Assembly: GCA_015058045.1 (NCBI GenBank)
Contig: SVDC01000013.1
Span: forward strand, 1 to 64,000
Origin: Cellulosilyticum sp.
GTDB lineage: Bacteria; Bacillota; Clostridia; Lachnospirales; Cellulosilyticaceae
DNA: 64,000 nucleotides
Direction of reading: 5' to 3'
Part shown: positions 9,004-17,831 of the stretch, piece after piece
Numbering within the stretch: position 1 is the first letter of the stretch
Layout of the letters: each line of letters begins with the position of its first letter
The notes under the pieces: model-generated
Databases searched by the model: none
What the model was told of the DNA's origin: nothing
The model's input: the letters and a program-made list of their open reading frames with translations, nothing else
Position numbers and translations under genes: made by a program

Positions 9004-9957
9004 CTAAGATTGAGGCTGGGTTGCACATAAAATAGGATGATATTCTGGCATATCAGGTTTAACATCTCTAAATGGAAAGGTTTCATGATTTGTATTGCAT
9101 TGCACTCGAAACAAACTATTAAGGGTGATGACCGTCTCAGCTCTCGTTAATTCCCTTTTACCTGATGGTAATTTTGTATCAGGATTCTTAATATAGGCAT
9201 TAATATGTTTAACAATCTCTTCAAATTCCTGATAACTTACTTTTCTATCAGGCTTAAATAAAGTCTTAGTCTCTGGACTCATTACCCCTAACCTTGTAAT
9301 ATAATTCACTGCATCTGTACTAAATCGCTCATCATATAAATCCTCATATTGGTTTTCTTCACTAGGTATAGAATTTTTAGTAATGAGCCTAGCTAACATA
9401 GTAGCAAGTTCTTCTCTAGTAACAGCTTGATTCGGTCTAAATGTATGATCTCCATAGCCACTTATATAAGGAAAATTAATATCCTCATCGCCAGCTGCTA
9501 CGTGTGCCATCATTGTTCCATTAGTTGTTTCTTGATTGATGGCAGCAGTAGAGATTGCACTAGACTTTTCCCCATCTATAGGAACGCAAAAACTAACCTT
9601 TACACAGGTTTTCTCCACACATTTGCCTTCTATAAACTCTATAGTCACATAGCAATGCTTTTTATCTTGCTTTTGCGCCTTATAGTTTGTGGTATAGTCA
9701 TTAATCACTCTAGGTTCTTCTTCATCTTTATAATATGCATAAACCGTTATCATATCTCTTAGTTCCTTTTCATCTGAACCTTTAGGAATATGCACCGTTT
9801 TAGGGAATACTCTGATTTTCCTTACTGTCTTGATTTCTTTATTTTTTTCCATATATATAGAGTCATTTTGTTTTATAGATGCTTGATAAGCCCATCCTGG
9901 TACCAATAGGATTGAAATACAAAATATGAGTATGATACTTCTAACCTTTGCTTTCAT
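9004..9957 (-). CDS. Secreted SLH-domain protein
   Basis: The 317-residue protein has a signal peptide (basic start, hydrophobic core about 8-24). A middle region (about 45-130) resembles a bacterial Ig-like fold (PKTVHIPKGS start). C-terminal S-layer-homology segments begin near 160 (FRPNQAVTREELATML) and continue with two weaker copies (FKPDRKVSYQEF; FPFRDVKPDMPEYHP). SLH modules bind pyruvylated cell-wall polymers and anchor proteins at the surface. The last module stops soon after its start, so the third SLH copy appears short. It is monocistronic. Confidence 0.8.
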   Translation of the reverse strand: MKAKVRSIILIFCISILLVPGWAYQASIKQNDSIYMEKNKEIKTVRKIRVFPKTVHIPKGSDEKELRDMITVYAYYKDEEEPRVINDYTTNYKAQKQDKKHCYVTIEFIEGKCVEKTCVKVSFCVPIDGEKSSAISTAAINQETTNGTMMAHVAAGDEDINFPYISGYGDHTFRPNQAVTREELATMLARLITKNSIPSEENQYEDLYDERFSTDAVNYITRLGVMSPETKTLFKPDRKVSYQEFEEIVKHINAYIKNPDTKLPSGKRELTRAETVITLNSLFRVQCNTNHETFPFRDVKPDMPEYHPILCATQPQS

Positions 9958-10052
9958 CCAGTAAAACTCCTTTTTCCAGTAAACTTTTCTTTATAGCTAG
10001 TATCTCTAGCTCTTCTAAAAACTATCCATTATTTAACTTGCTTTTCACCTAG

Positions 10053-10730
10053 TTACCCTTGTAAGATTTCAACCTTTAGAATAGAGGGCAGTTGCATCAT
10101 CTTGATTAGAAGCTCATTATCACTGATTTGGTCATCGGCTTTTACTTTTAAAAGGACTTCTGACTTTTCATCTGAAATCATTGTAATTTCTAATGCTACA
10201 GTTTCTACCTGAATAGTCTCTAAATAAGCCACTATGATTTCTTGGCAAGGAAGATACTCTCCCAGAAATATAATGCTTAGCGTTAAATTTCTTCTTCCTG
10301 AAAATCTTGAAATTCTCTTTAATCCCATAATATCAATTAATAGGCAGTAAACAATCAGCGTTACTAAAACAGCCTCTATATACATTCCTGTTCCAACTGA
10401 TATCCCAATGCAAGCTGCAAAAAATATAGAAGAAGCCGTTGTGAGTCCTCTAATATTCCCTTTTTCTTTCATAATCGTACCTGTTCCTAAAAAAGCAATC
10501 CCGCTAATAAACTGACCTGCTAAACGCATATGATCTGCTTGATTCATACGACATGAATAATCTAAAGCTGTTATTTGAATAATGACTGCACTTAAACCTA
10601 CTAAAATGTGAGTCCTAATCCCTATTGGCGTCCCATTCTTTTCACGATTATACCCGATAAGCCCTGTTAATAGCATACATAAAATAATCTTAAATATCGT
10701 TTCCCCGTAGCTGCTAATCCACCATTCCAT
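10053..10730 (-). CDS. MgtC/SapB family membrane protein
   Basis: The 225-residue protein has an N-terminal membrane domain of about five segments with the family motifs GYNREKNG (26-33), GIRTHILVG (37-45) and GTGTIMKEKGNIRGLTTA (about 81-98), followed by a soluble ACT-like C-terminus of about 80 residues. MgtC proteins are linked to magnesium limitation and ATP-synthase regulation in other bacteria. The role here is inferred. A leader of about 300 nt with several inverted repeats precedes it. Confidence 0.88.
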   Translation of the reverse strand: MEWWISSYGETIFKIILCMLLTGLIGYNREKNGTPIGIRTHILVGLSAVIIQITALDYSCRMNQADHMRLAGQFISGIAFLGTGTIMKEKGNIRGLTTASSIFFAACIGISVGTGMYIEAVLVTLIVYCLLIDIMGLKRISRFSGRRNLTLSIIFLGEYLPCQEIIVAYLETIQVETVALEITMISDEKSEVLLKVKADDQISDNELLIKMMQLPSILKVEILQG

Positions 10731-11038
10731 CTCTTTTCTCCCTTCATCTGCCTATTCAAACTCTCATACGTCTCTAATAGCCACTCTGTTTAGTTATCTT
10801 CTTAGAAAGACATACTATGTATTATGAAAATACCCCTAGCGACCTTGTCCTTATGTATAGGCTTTATCTGTTAACTAATTCATAGTATGAATTTCCCTTA
10901 ATTAGGGTGATAGCTTCATTGATTGTAAAGCTTACACCTATCTAAGTAACTACTGGTGCCTTGCCTATAGAGTTTTCTATCTTGCGGTGATGGTGTATAA
11001 TAAAGAACGATTATAAACTTCAAATGAAGGAGATTAAT
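10731..11038 (-). other. Long intergenic leader with inverted repeats upstream of mgtC-like gene
   Basis: There is no gene here. On the minus strand there is a hairpin GGTG..AGCTT / AAGCT..CACC (about 10905-10950), a palindrome AATTCAT-AGT-ATGAATT (about 10880-10896) and a related CATACTATG copy near 10808. The region could be a metal-sensing leader of the MgtC gene. I could not match it to the M-box or any other riboswitch consensus that I know. On the plus strand it also contains the promoter area of the DEAD-box gene. Confidence 0.35.
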
Positions 11039-12502
11039 ATGCAAACTAGTTTTGAAACACTTCAATTAAAAAGTGAATTGATAAAAGGCTTAAAAGCCCA
11101 AAACATTGTAAAACCTACTGCTGTACAAGCTTTAACTTATCCAGCTTTCTTAGAAGGTAAAGATTTAATTGTGGAATCTTATACAGGTAGTGGTAAAACT
11201 TTAGCCTTCTTACTCCCTTTGTTTACAAAAATCAAACAAGAGGAAAGAGCCAATCAAGCACTCATTCTAGCACCAACTCATGAGCTTGCTCACCAAATTC
11301 ATGAGCAAATTAAACGCCTTGCAACAAATAGTGAAATGCCTATTACTTCTACCATCTTAATGGGTGAAATGAGCATTGAAAAACAAATTGATAAGCTCAA
11401 AAATAAACCTCAAATTCTAGTAGGTTCACCTGGTCGTATTTTAGACTTAATCAGTAAAAAGAAAATTAATGTAACCACTTTAGAAACCGTTATTTTAGAT
11501 GAAGCAGATAACTTATTAGAATCCAACCAAGGCGCTACTGTGAAAAAATTATTACATCAAATTGGTCATGAGGTACAAGTGACATTATTCTCTGCAAGTA
11601 TGAGCGAAAAAGTATGTGCACTTGCAGCACCATTTTTACATGAACCTAAGTTACTTCAAACAGCTTCTAAAACAGAGCTTAATCCACTACTTTCACACCT
11701 TTACCTTAAAACAGAGGTACGTGATAAATTTGAAAACCTTAAAAAGTTACTCCAAACCACTAATACGCAAAAAGCGCTTGTTTTTGTAAGCCAACATACA
11801 GACACTAGCGTTTTAGTAGAAAAATTAAATTATCACGGCTTTACTGTGGCAACTATTTCAGGAAAGCTTTCTAAAGAAGAACGTAAAAATGCTTTAACTA
11901 AGTTTAAATCTGGTAAAGTGAAAATCTTACTTTCTTCTGACCTTTCAGCACGTGGTTTAGATGTTGCTCATATCGACCATATCTTCCACTATGACTTAGC
12001 TCTCACACCACAAGATTATCTTCACCGTGCAGGACGTAGTGCACGTAATGGAGAAAAAGGGACTTCTATTAGTTTAATTACACCAAAAGATTTAGGGATA
12101 ATTCGTGTATTAGAACGTACTTTCCAAATTCAATTAGAAGAAGTCTCTTTAGTAAAAGGACGTCTTAAAAACTTAACAACGAATAGTTTTATTGAACCTA
12201 TGACAACTATTGAAGTAGTTGAAGAAGTACCAGATTCTAAAAAACGTAATAAATATCCAAAAGGCTTTACTTCTGACAGTGGTAAAAAAACTAAGAAAAA
12301 AGCAGCTGAAAGTAATCAGCCAAAAGCGGTTAAGCAAGAAAAGTGTACTCCTAAAGCAAAAACTGTTCCTACTAAACTTGCTAAAAAGAAAAACTTTGCG
12401 ACTAAAAATCAAACTACCACTCCTTCTTTAGAAGATAGTTTCTTATCTGGCTCTTTAGCAGATGCACTTAAACTTATTGAAGAAGCAGGATGGGACGATT
12501 AA
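11039..12502 (+). CDS. DEAD-box ATP-dependent RNA helicase
   Basis: The protein of about 487 residues has all core helicase motifs: Q-motif region KPTAVQALTYPAF, motif I SYTGSGKT, PTHELAHQ, GSPGRILD, DEAD, SAS, ARGLD and HRAGRSARNG. A lysine-rich tail (about 400-465) probably binds RNA, as in CshA/DeaD-type helicases that act in cold growth, ribosome assembly or mRNA decay. The start is the ATG at 11039, since AAGGAG (11027-11032) lies inside the 15-nt extension to an upstream ATG at 11024. It is co-transcribed with a small ORF 15 nt downstream. Confidence 0.93.
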   Translation: MQTSFETLQLKSELIKGLKAQNIVKPTAVQALTYPAFLEGKDLIVESYTGSGKTLAFLLPLFTKIKQEERANQALILAPTHELAHQIHEQIKRLATNSEMPITSTILMGEMSIEKQIDKLKNKPQILVGSPGRILDLISKKKINVTTLETVILDEADNLLESNQGATVKKLLHQIGHEVQVTLFSASMSEKVCALAAPFLHEPKLLQTASKTELNPLLSHLYLKTEVRDKFENLKKLLQTTNTQKALVFVSQHTDTSVLVEKLNYHGFTVATISGKLSKEERKNALTKFKSGKVKILLSSDLSARGLDVAHIDHIFHYDLALTPQDYLHRAGRSARNGEKGTSISLITPKDLGIIRVLERTFQIQLEEVSLVKGRLKNLTTNSFIEPMTTIEVVEEVPDSKKRNKYPKGFTSDSGKKTKKKAAESNQPKAVKQEKCTPKAKTVPTKLAKKKNFATKNQTTTPSLEDSFLSGSLADALKLIEEAGWDD

Positions 12503-12517
12503 TTTAGGGGACTTTAT

Positions 12518-12781
12518 ATGACTAAAAGAAAACTTGATTTATCTCACACTTTATTACCATTGAAAAATGAACTTTATGACATTCTGTGCGAACTCACTCG
12601 CTTAAAGGAAGAAGATTCTCCTTTATTTGATTCAGCTGTGGAAGACTTTATTACAAAATATGGTGGGACAAAATATACTTCACTAGATGAACTGCTAGCA
12701 AGCTCTGCTGCTCAAGCAAGCTATAATCAATCTACTCCTATGCAATCTCTAGATGAACTTTTAAAAGATTTACTCCCATAA
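12518..12781 (+). CDS. Small hypothetical protein downstream of the RNA helicase
   Basis: The 87-residue acidic, mostly helical protein has no recognised family. It contains two similar short segments (TSLDELLASS and QSLDELLKDL) near 56-65 and 76-85. A GGGGA-like site precedes the ATG, and the gene lies 15 nt after the helicase stop and before a shared terminator, so both are probably one transcript. A link to helicase function is only positional. Confidence 0.7.
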   Translation: MTKRKLDLSHTLLPLKNELYDILCELTRLKEEDSPLFDSAVEDFITKYGGTKYTSLDELLASSAAQASYNQSTPMQSLDELLKDLLP

Positions 12782-12817
12782 ATAGAGCCTTGTAATGTAG
12801 AATGATTTTTCAATAAA

Positions 12818-12863
12818 GAAAGGACAAAAAACGTTAATCTATACGTTCTTTGTCCTTTTTTAT
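12818..12863. terminator. Bidirectional intrinsic terminator
   Basis: An AAAGGACAAA..AACGT / ACGTT..TTTGTCCTTT stem with a T-rich tail sits between the convergent helicase operon and znuB. Confidence 0.85.
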
Positions 12864-12902
12864 TTGCTCTATATTTTAAATCAAATTATTTATACTCGTG
12901 CC

Positions 12903-13706
12903 TTATGCACGTCTTAAAAACTTCTTAAGCACAAGTGACAGCACAAAGCATGCCACACCTGTAAGTACAATGGTACCACCTGGTTTAAGCCCTACATAGT
13001 AAGCCAAGAAAAGCCCTACAATCATAAAACATACGCCAAACAGTGCCGAGTATACAACCGTTTGTTTATAACTCTTTGCCCATTGCATAGCACATGCCAC
13101 TGGCACTACCATCATGGCTGATACAATTAGTGAACCTACAGTTCTTGCTGCAATCGCCACAGTAATGGCAATAAGCACTGTAAAAATACCATTGACTAAG
13201 CCTACTGGAATCCCTGCCAGCTGAGCTCCTTTTTCATTAAAACTCATAAAGAAAAGTTCTTTATAAAGTAAGATAAATGCTATTAAAACAACGATTCCAA
13301 TTCCAATGACTAAAAAAAGTTCAAAATCACTAATGGCCACAATACTTCCAAATAAGAAACTATTAAAATTAGCTGTATTTTTAACAAAGCCTGAAGCCAC
13401 CCCTGCAATTCCTATTCCTGTGGACATAATAATCGCAATGGCGATTTCTGCATGTTGGGGTACTTTTTTACGAATCACTTCTATTCCAAAAGCAGCAAGA
13501 ATACAGGTAATCATAGCGCCTAAAACCGGATTAATGCCCATTAATAACCCAAGCGTAACCCCTGCTAATGAACTGTGCGACAGCGCATCTCCCATCATGG
13601 ATAGGCGTTTTAATACCACCACAACACCAATGCAAGGAATAATAATCGCCAGGATAATCCCTACAATAAACGCCCTTCTCATAAATGCATATTGAAAAAT
13701 TTCCAT
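12903..13706 (-). CDS. znuB: Zinc ABC transporter permease (ZnuB/AdcB-like)
   Basis: The 267-residue integral membrane protein of the ABC-3 metal permease family has about eight membrane segments and the motif SLAGVTLG near 44-51. It forms the channel of the importer encoded by the neighbouring znuC and znuA. It starts 6 bp after the znuC stop, so the three genes form one operon (znuA-znuC-znuB). Manganese is the main alternative substrate. The histidine-rich binding protein and the Zur-like sites favour zinc. Confidence 0.9.
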   Translation of the reverse strand: MEIFQYAFMRRAFIVGIILAIIIPCIGVVVVLKRLSMMGDALSHSSLAGVTLGLLMGINPVLGAMITCILAAFGIEVIRKKVPQHAEIAIAIIMSTGIGIAGVASGFVKNTANFNSFLFGSIVAISDFELFLVIGIGIVVLIAFILLYKELFFMSFNEKGAQLAGIPVGLVNGIFTVLIAITVAIAARTVGSLIVSAMMVVPVACAMQWAKSYKQTVVYSALFGVCFMIVGLFLAYYVGLKPGGTIVLTGVACFVLSLVLKKFLRRA

Positions 13707-13712
13707 CTGTTT

Positions 13713-14381
13713 CTACGCCTCCACAATCTGTTTTTCCTCTAAGTAAAGTTGTCTGTTTATATATTGTAAGCTCTTGTGCATTTCATGGGTTACCATGATA
13801 ATGGTCATCTGCTTTTCTCTATTGAGCTTTTGAAGGAGTTCAAAAAATGCGGTAATGGCTTCTTGATCCACACCTGTCGTTGGCTCATCTAAAATAATCA
13901 GTTCTGGTTCACTTACCAGCACATGTGCTAACATAATACGCTGCTGTTGCCCTCCTGAGAGTTGATAAATCAGCTTTTTCTCGTATCCTGCCATACCTAC
14001 TGCTTCCATGGCAGCTTTTACCTTTTCATGGTGTCTTCTTGTTGGAAAGCGTAAAAAGCCAATTTGAGAAAATAAATTAGCTCTTACAATTTCCTCACAT
14101 GTTGCTGGAAATTGTTGATGTTTCTTTAAAACTTGTTGACTTAAGTACCCAATCTTTGGCCACTTATTAAACTGTCCTATAGATTCACCTAAGATTTCAA
14201 CTTCCCCTTGTTTTGGTGAAAGTAAGCCTAAGATTAATTTTAATAATGTACTTTTTCCTGCCCCATTGGCACCCATAATCCCTACAAAATCGCCTTTTCG
14301 CACGTTAAGATTAACATTTTCTAAGACATCTCTATCTTCATAGCTAAAACTAATTTCCTTTAAATTTAATACTGACTCCAT
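13713..14381 (-). CDS. znuC: Zinc ABC transporter ATPase (ZnuC/AdcC-like)
   Basis: The 222-residue ATPase has Walker A GANGAGKST, signature LSGGQQQR, Walker B LIILDEPTTGVD and VTHEMH. I choose the ATG at 14381 because AAGG lies about 9 nt upstream. The ATG at 14390 directly abuts that site. It is the middle gene of the znuACB operon, with 6 bp to znuB and about 15 bp from znuA. It powers uptake of divalent metal through ZnuB. Confidence 0.92.
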   Translation of the reverse strand: MESVLNLKEISFSYEDRDVLENVNLNVRKGDFVGIMGANGAGKSTLLKLILGLLSPKQGEVEILGESIGQFNKWPKIGYLSQQVLKKHQQFPATCEEIVRANLFSQIGFLRFPTRRHHEKVKAAMEAVGMAGYEKKLIYQLSGGQQQRIMLAHVLVSEPELIILDEPTTGVDQEAITAFFELLQKLNREKQMTIIMVTHEMHKSLQYINRQLYLEEKQIVEA

Positions 14382-14396
14382 ATCTTCCATCCTTAT

Positions 14397-15458
14397 CTAC
14401 TGTAAGGCTACTTTGAGTGCTTCTAAATTTTGAGCCATTACACTTAAATAATCTTCTCCTGCTCCTATCTGCTCCTCGGTTAACCCTTCAATTGGATTAA
14501 GTACCATTGTTTGTGCACCAATTTCTTTTGCAATGGCTTCTGCCACTTTAGGACTTACTAATTCTTCAAAGAAAATAACTTTGATTTCTTTCGTTTTGGC
14601 AAACTCGATAATCTCTGCCATACGTTCTGGATTTGGCTCTGAATCTGCATTTATACCTTCAATCCCCACTTGATTTAACTCATAATCCTGACATAAATAA
14701 GCAAAGGCTTCATGGGCTACAATAATATCTCTATTTTCAAACTGACTAAGTGTATCAGCAAACTGCTGATCTAATGCATCAAATTCTTTTGCATAGCGTT
14801 CATAGTTTGCTTCATAGTAAGCTTTATTTTCTGGATCTGCTTCTACAAAGGCATTTTTAATATTTTCCATTTCAACCTTAGCATTTCTAATACTGGTCCA
14901 TACATGAGGATCTGTGCCACCCTCATGATCATGATGTGCTTCATGATCGTGATCTGCTTCTTCGTGGGCTTCTTCATGATTATGATCTGCTTCGTCATGG
15001 GCTTCTTCATGATTATGATCTGCTTCGTCATGGGCTTCTTCATGATCGTGATCTGCTTCTTCATGACTATGTACATGACCTGTTAGTAAATCAATATTTT
15101 GAGTCGCTTCTACTACCAATAAATCCTCAGTTTCTAATGTAGCTAATACCTTATCTACCCATGTTTCTAACCCTGCTCCATTATAAACAAAGACATCTGC
15201 CTCTTCTAAAGAAGCCACATTTCTTGCAGATGGTTCGTAATCGTGAGGCTCTACCCCTGTAGGAACCAGATTGACTACATTAACCTTATCCCCTCCAACT
15301 TTTTTTGCAAAATCATATAAAGGATAAAAACTTGTATAAACTTGTAAAAGTTCTTCATTACCCTCTTGCTGAATTGCCTCAGTTGCTTTCTGTCCGCATC
15401 CTGTCATCAATGCCCCAATTGCAGCTAGCATTGCGATCATACTACCTATCTTTTTCAT
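14397..15458 (-). CDS. znuA: Zinc-binding lipoprotein of the ABC importer (ZnuA/AdcA-like)
   Basis: The 353-residue lipoprotein has a signal ending in ALMTGC (Cys21). It is a cluster A-I metal-binding protein with conserved GVEPHDYEPS and DPHVWTS motifs. A His/Glu/Asp-rich loop at about 127-177 is built from 11-residue repeats of the HNHEEAHDEAD type, encoded by a 33-bp tandem repeat (14951-15070). Such loops are typical of zinc rather than manganese binding proteins and may act as a zinc reservoir or sensor. Three operator-like palindromes precede the gene. Confidence 0.93.
   Translation of the reverse strand: MKKIGSMIAMLAAIGALMTGCGQKATEAIQQEGNEELLQVYTSFYPLYDFAKKVGGDKVNVVNLVPTGVEPHDYEPSARNVASLEEADVFVYNGAGLETWVDKVLATLETEDLLVVEATQNIDLLTGHVHSHEEADHDHEEAHDEADHNHEEAHDEADHNHEEAHEEADHDHEAHHDHEGGTDPHVWTSIRNAKVEMENIKNAFVEADPENKAYYEANYERYAKEFDALDQQFADTLSQFENRDIIVAHEAFAYLCQDYELNQVGIEGINADSEPNPERMAEIIEFAKTKEIKVIFFEELVSPKVAEAIAKEIGAQTMVLNPIEGLTEEQIGAGEDYLSVMAQNLEALKVALQ
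14951..15070. repeat. 33-bp tandem repeat encoding the histidine-rich loop of ZnuA
   Basis: Units start at 14951, 14984, 15017 and 15050 (last one partial), and differ at only a few positions. The unit length is a multiple of three, so changes in copy number would lengthen or shorten the loop without a frameshift. Confidence 0.9.
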
Positions 15459-15533
15459 TTCTTACGCCTCCTGTTATTTATTCCGCTCTATATGATTATT
15501 TCTCTTTAGTCTTTTTCTCATGTCTACTACAAA

Positions 15534-15580
15534 TGCAAACATTTTGTATTGCAAACGATTTGCATTGCAAATGATTTGCA
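15534..15580. promoter_or_regulatory. Three phased Zur-like operators upstream of znuACB
   Basis: Two near-perfect 15-bp palindromes, TGCAAACGATTTGCA (15550-15564) and TGCAAATGATTTGCA (15566-15580), and a weaker copy, TGCAAACATTTTGTA (15534-15548), have centres 16 bp apart. The second is identical to sites at 55540 and 55581 upstream of the exporter and Fur-family gene. A Fur-family repressor such as the one at 54219-54632 is the likely binder (inference). Confidence 0.75.
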
Positions 15581-15772
15581 TTTATTATAGATGTTAATTC
15601 TTTATTTGTCAATATTTCAAAAATAAACCTTACTTATAAATTAATCATATACGAAAGCCACTTATTATTTCTTAAGGAATAGGTTTTATTTCAAAGATAT
15701 TTATTATATAATATTTAAAAGTATGAATAATTATATAATTTTATAATCTTTTATTTATTCGTTTGCTTTATA

Positions 15773-15821
15773 GAGAAACTGAGCATAAACTTGAAAAATC
15801 CATTTTTCAAATGAGTTTCTC
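15773..15821. other. Nested inverted repeat in the icd leader
   Basis: The interval 15600-15909 has no gene and is very AT-rich. It contains GAGAAACT / AGTTTCTC enclosing TTGAAAAAT-cc-ATTTTTCAA. It could be a leader structure or an orphan terminator. No ligand-binding consensus was recognised. Confidence 0.45.
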
Positions 15822-15909
15822 TTCATGATTTCACATATCACAAGATTATAAATAAGCAAAGCTTCTAAATGTGGAATCTATACTTACTTTATAAACGGAG
15901 GTTAGATAC

Positions 15910-17118
15910 ATGGAAAAGATTAAAATGACGACACCTTTAGTTGAGATGGACGGAGATGAAATGACAAGAATTCTGTGGCAAATCATTAAAGATGAGCTAC
16001 TTACACCTTTTATTGATTTAAAAACAGAATACTATGACCTTGGTCTTGAATATAGAAATGAAACCAATGATCAAGTAACTGTTGACTCTGCCGAAGCTAC
16101 GAAAAAATATGGCGTTGCCGTTAAATGTGCTACCATTACACCTAATGCTGCACGTATGAGCGAATATACCTTAAAAGAGATGTGGAAAAGTCCAAATGGT
16201 ACTATTCGTGCTATTCTCGACGGTACTGTATTTAGAGCACCTATTGTTGTAAAAGGAATCGAACCAAATGTTAAAACTTGGAAGAAACCTATTACCATTG
16301 CAAGACATGCTTATGGTGATGTCTATAAAGCAACTGAAATGAAAATCCCAGGTGCTGGTAAAGCTGAACTTGTTTACACCAATGAAAAAGGTGAAGAAGT
16401 ACGTGAGCTGATTCACAATTTTACAGGTGCCGGTGTGATTCAAGGACAACACAATCTCTGCGATTCTATTGAAAGCTTTGCTAGAAGCTGTTTTAACTAT
16501 GCTTTAGATACCAAACAAGATTTATGGTTTGCTACTAAAGATACTATTTCTAAAAAATATGATCATACTTTTAAAGATATTTTCCAAGAAATTTATGATG
16601 CTGAATATGCTGAAAAATTCACTTCTGCTGGCATTGAATATTTCTATACTTTAATTGATGATGCTGTAGCACGTGTTATGAAATCTGAAGGTGGCTATAT
16701 CTGGGCTTGTAAAAACTATGATGGAGATGTTATGAGTGATATGATTTCATCTGCCTTTGGTTCACTTGCTATGATGACTTCTGTTCTTGTTTCTCCTGAA
16801 GGTTACTATGAATACGAAGCTGCTCATGGTACAGTTCAAAGACACTACTACAAACATCTTAAAGGGGAAGAAACCTCTACAAACTCTATTGCAACCATCT
16901 TTGCTTGGACAGGTGCACTTAGAAAACGTGGGGAACTTGATCACATTCCAGCCCTTTGTGAGTTTGCAGATAAACTTGAAAAAGCCAGCTTACAAACCAT
17001 TGAAGAAGGAAAAATGACAAAAGACTTAGCCCTTATTACAACCCTTCCAAATCCAGTGGTTTTAAATAGCCAAGACTTTATTAAAGCAATTCGCACAACC
17101 CTTGAAAAAATGTTATAA
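15910..17118 (+). CDS. icd: NADP-dependent isocitrate dehydrogenase
   Basis: The 402-residue enzyme oxidatively decarboxylates isocitrate to 2-oxoglutarate. The start [16 protein letters not shown] and the C-terminal [13 protein letters not shown] segment place it in the eukaryote-like dimeric subfamily rather than the E. coli type. This subfamily is common in some Clostridia. A strong AACGGAGG site precedes the ATG. It is monocistronic, with a terminator at 17177-17216. No other TCA-cycle gene is nearby. Confidence 0.94.
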   Translation: MEKIKMTTPLVEMDGDEMTRILWQIIKDELLTPFIDLKTEYYDLGLEYRNETNDQVTVDSAEATKKYGVAVKCATITPNAARMSEYTLKEMWKSPNGTIRAILDGTVFRAPIVVKGIEPNVKTWKKPITIARHAYGDVYKATEMKIPGAGKAELVYTNEKGEEVRELIHNFTGAGVIQGQHNLCDSIESFARSCFNYALDTKQDLWFATKDTISKKYDHTFKDIFQEIYDAEYAEKFTSAGIEYFYTLIDDAVARVMKSEGGYIWACKNYDGDVMSDMISSAFGSLAMMTSVLVSPEGYYEYEAAHGTVQRHYYKHLKGEETSTNSIATIFAWTGALRKRGELDHIPALCEFADKLEKASLQTIEEGKMTKDLALITTLPNPVVLNSQDFIKAIRTTLEKML

Positions 17119-17176
17119 TCATCTTGTCTGATTACGAAGCTTAGCTTTACATATTACCTGTTTGAATAACATGCAA

Positions 17177-17216
17177 AAAACGAGTGAAAGTTCATTAAGA
17201 TCTTCCACTCGTTTTT
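17177..17216 (+). terminator. Intrinsic terminator of icd
   Basis: An AAACGAGTG..AAG / CTT..CACTCGTTT stem is followed by a T-rich run. Confidence 0.75.
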
Positions 17217-17298
17217 TATTTGGCTTTGTTAGGGCCTTCTATTCCATCTATGTTTTTATTGAGCTATAGTTTCCAGCTATACCTTACTTAAATCATTT

Positions 17299-17727
17299 TT
17301 ACTCTGCATCATGTGCCGTAAACTCTCCTCTATTTAAGGCACTGCGTTCATTAGCAAGGTTGATAAGAAGCTCATTTAAAGTCCAATCAATGGTCTGTTC
17401 TGTTACAACTGCAATAATTGGTCTTTTAATACGGCATTTCTTTAAAGTATCTATAAAAAGATTCATACGTGCAGATGGAATCCCGTTAAAGATAATGGTT
17501 TTTTCTTTAATAGCCATATCCTCAGACTCTGTAAGGGTATTATCTAAAATTTCTCTTACTTTATTGTTCCCATGACTTGGTTTCAAAGTGATACAATCTT
17601 TAATCCCTATCATTCTTGCAACATTCATAATTTGTCTTGCTTCTTGCATCGTAAAATAATACATCATCATACAACTTCTTTCATGGTGTTGCACTTGACT
17701 CATTTCTTTCATATTTTCAAATGACAT
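17299..17727 (-). CDS. DUF3783 domain protein
   Basis: The 142-residue soluble protein has a C-terminal half (about 75-135) that matches the DUF3783 pattern: a strand EKTIIFNGIP, a helix, and an AVVTEQTIDWTLNELL segment. The function of the family is unknown. GGAG lies upstream of the ATG, and the gene stands alone between icd and the GGDEF-like gene. Confidence 0.7.
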   Translation of the reverse strand: MSFENMKEMSQVQHHERSCMMMYYFTMQEARQIMNVARMIGIKDCITLKPSHGNNKVREILDNTLTESEDMAIKEKTIIFNGIPSARMNLFIDTLKKCRIKRPIIAVVTEQTIDWTLNELLINLANERSALNRGEFTAHDAE

Positions 17728-17831
17728 TTCTTTTCTCCTTATCTATAACTCCCCTACTAAATCTAGTATAGCATATTCTTTCTTTTTTTAGCTATCCTCT
17801 GACTTAATCCTTATATCAAGATAAAAGCCAT

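Noticed and set aside
10731-11038. M-box magnesium riboswitch
   Set aside because: The expected conserved core blocks of the M-box are not present in recognisable order. It is kept only as an unidentified leader.
14843-15142. Short ORFs on both strands across the znuA histidine-rich repeat
   Set aside because: The tandem repeat opens all frames. Only the znuA frame has a start, signal peptide and family match.
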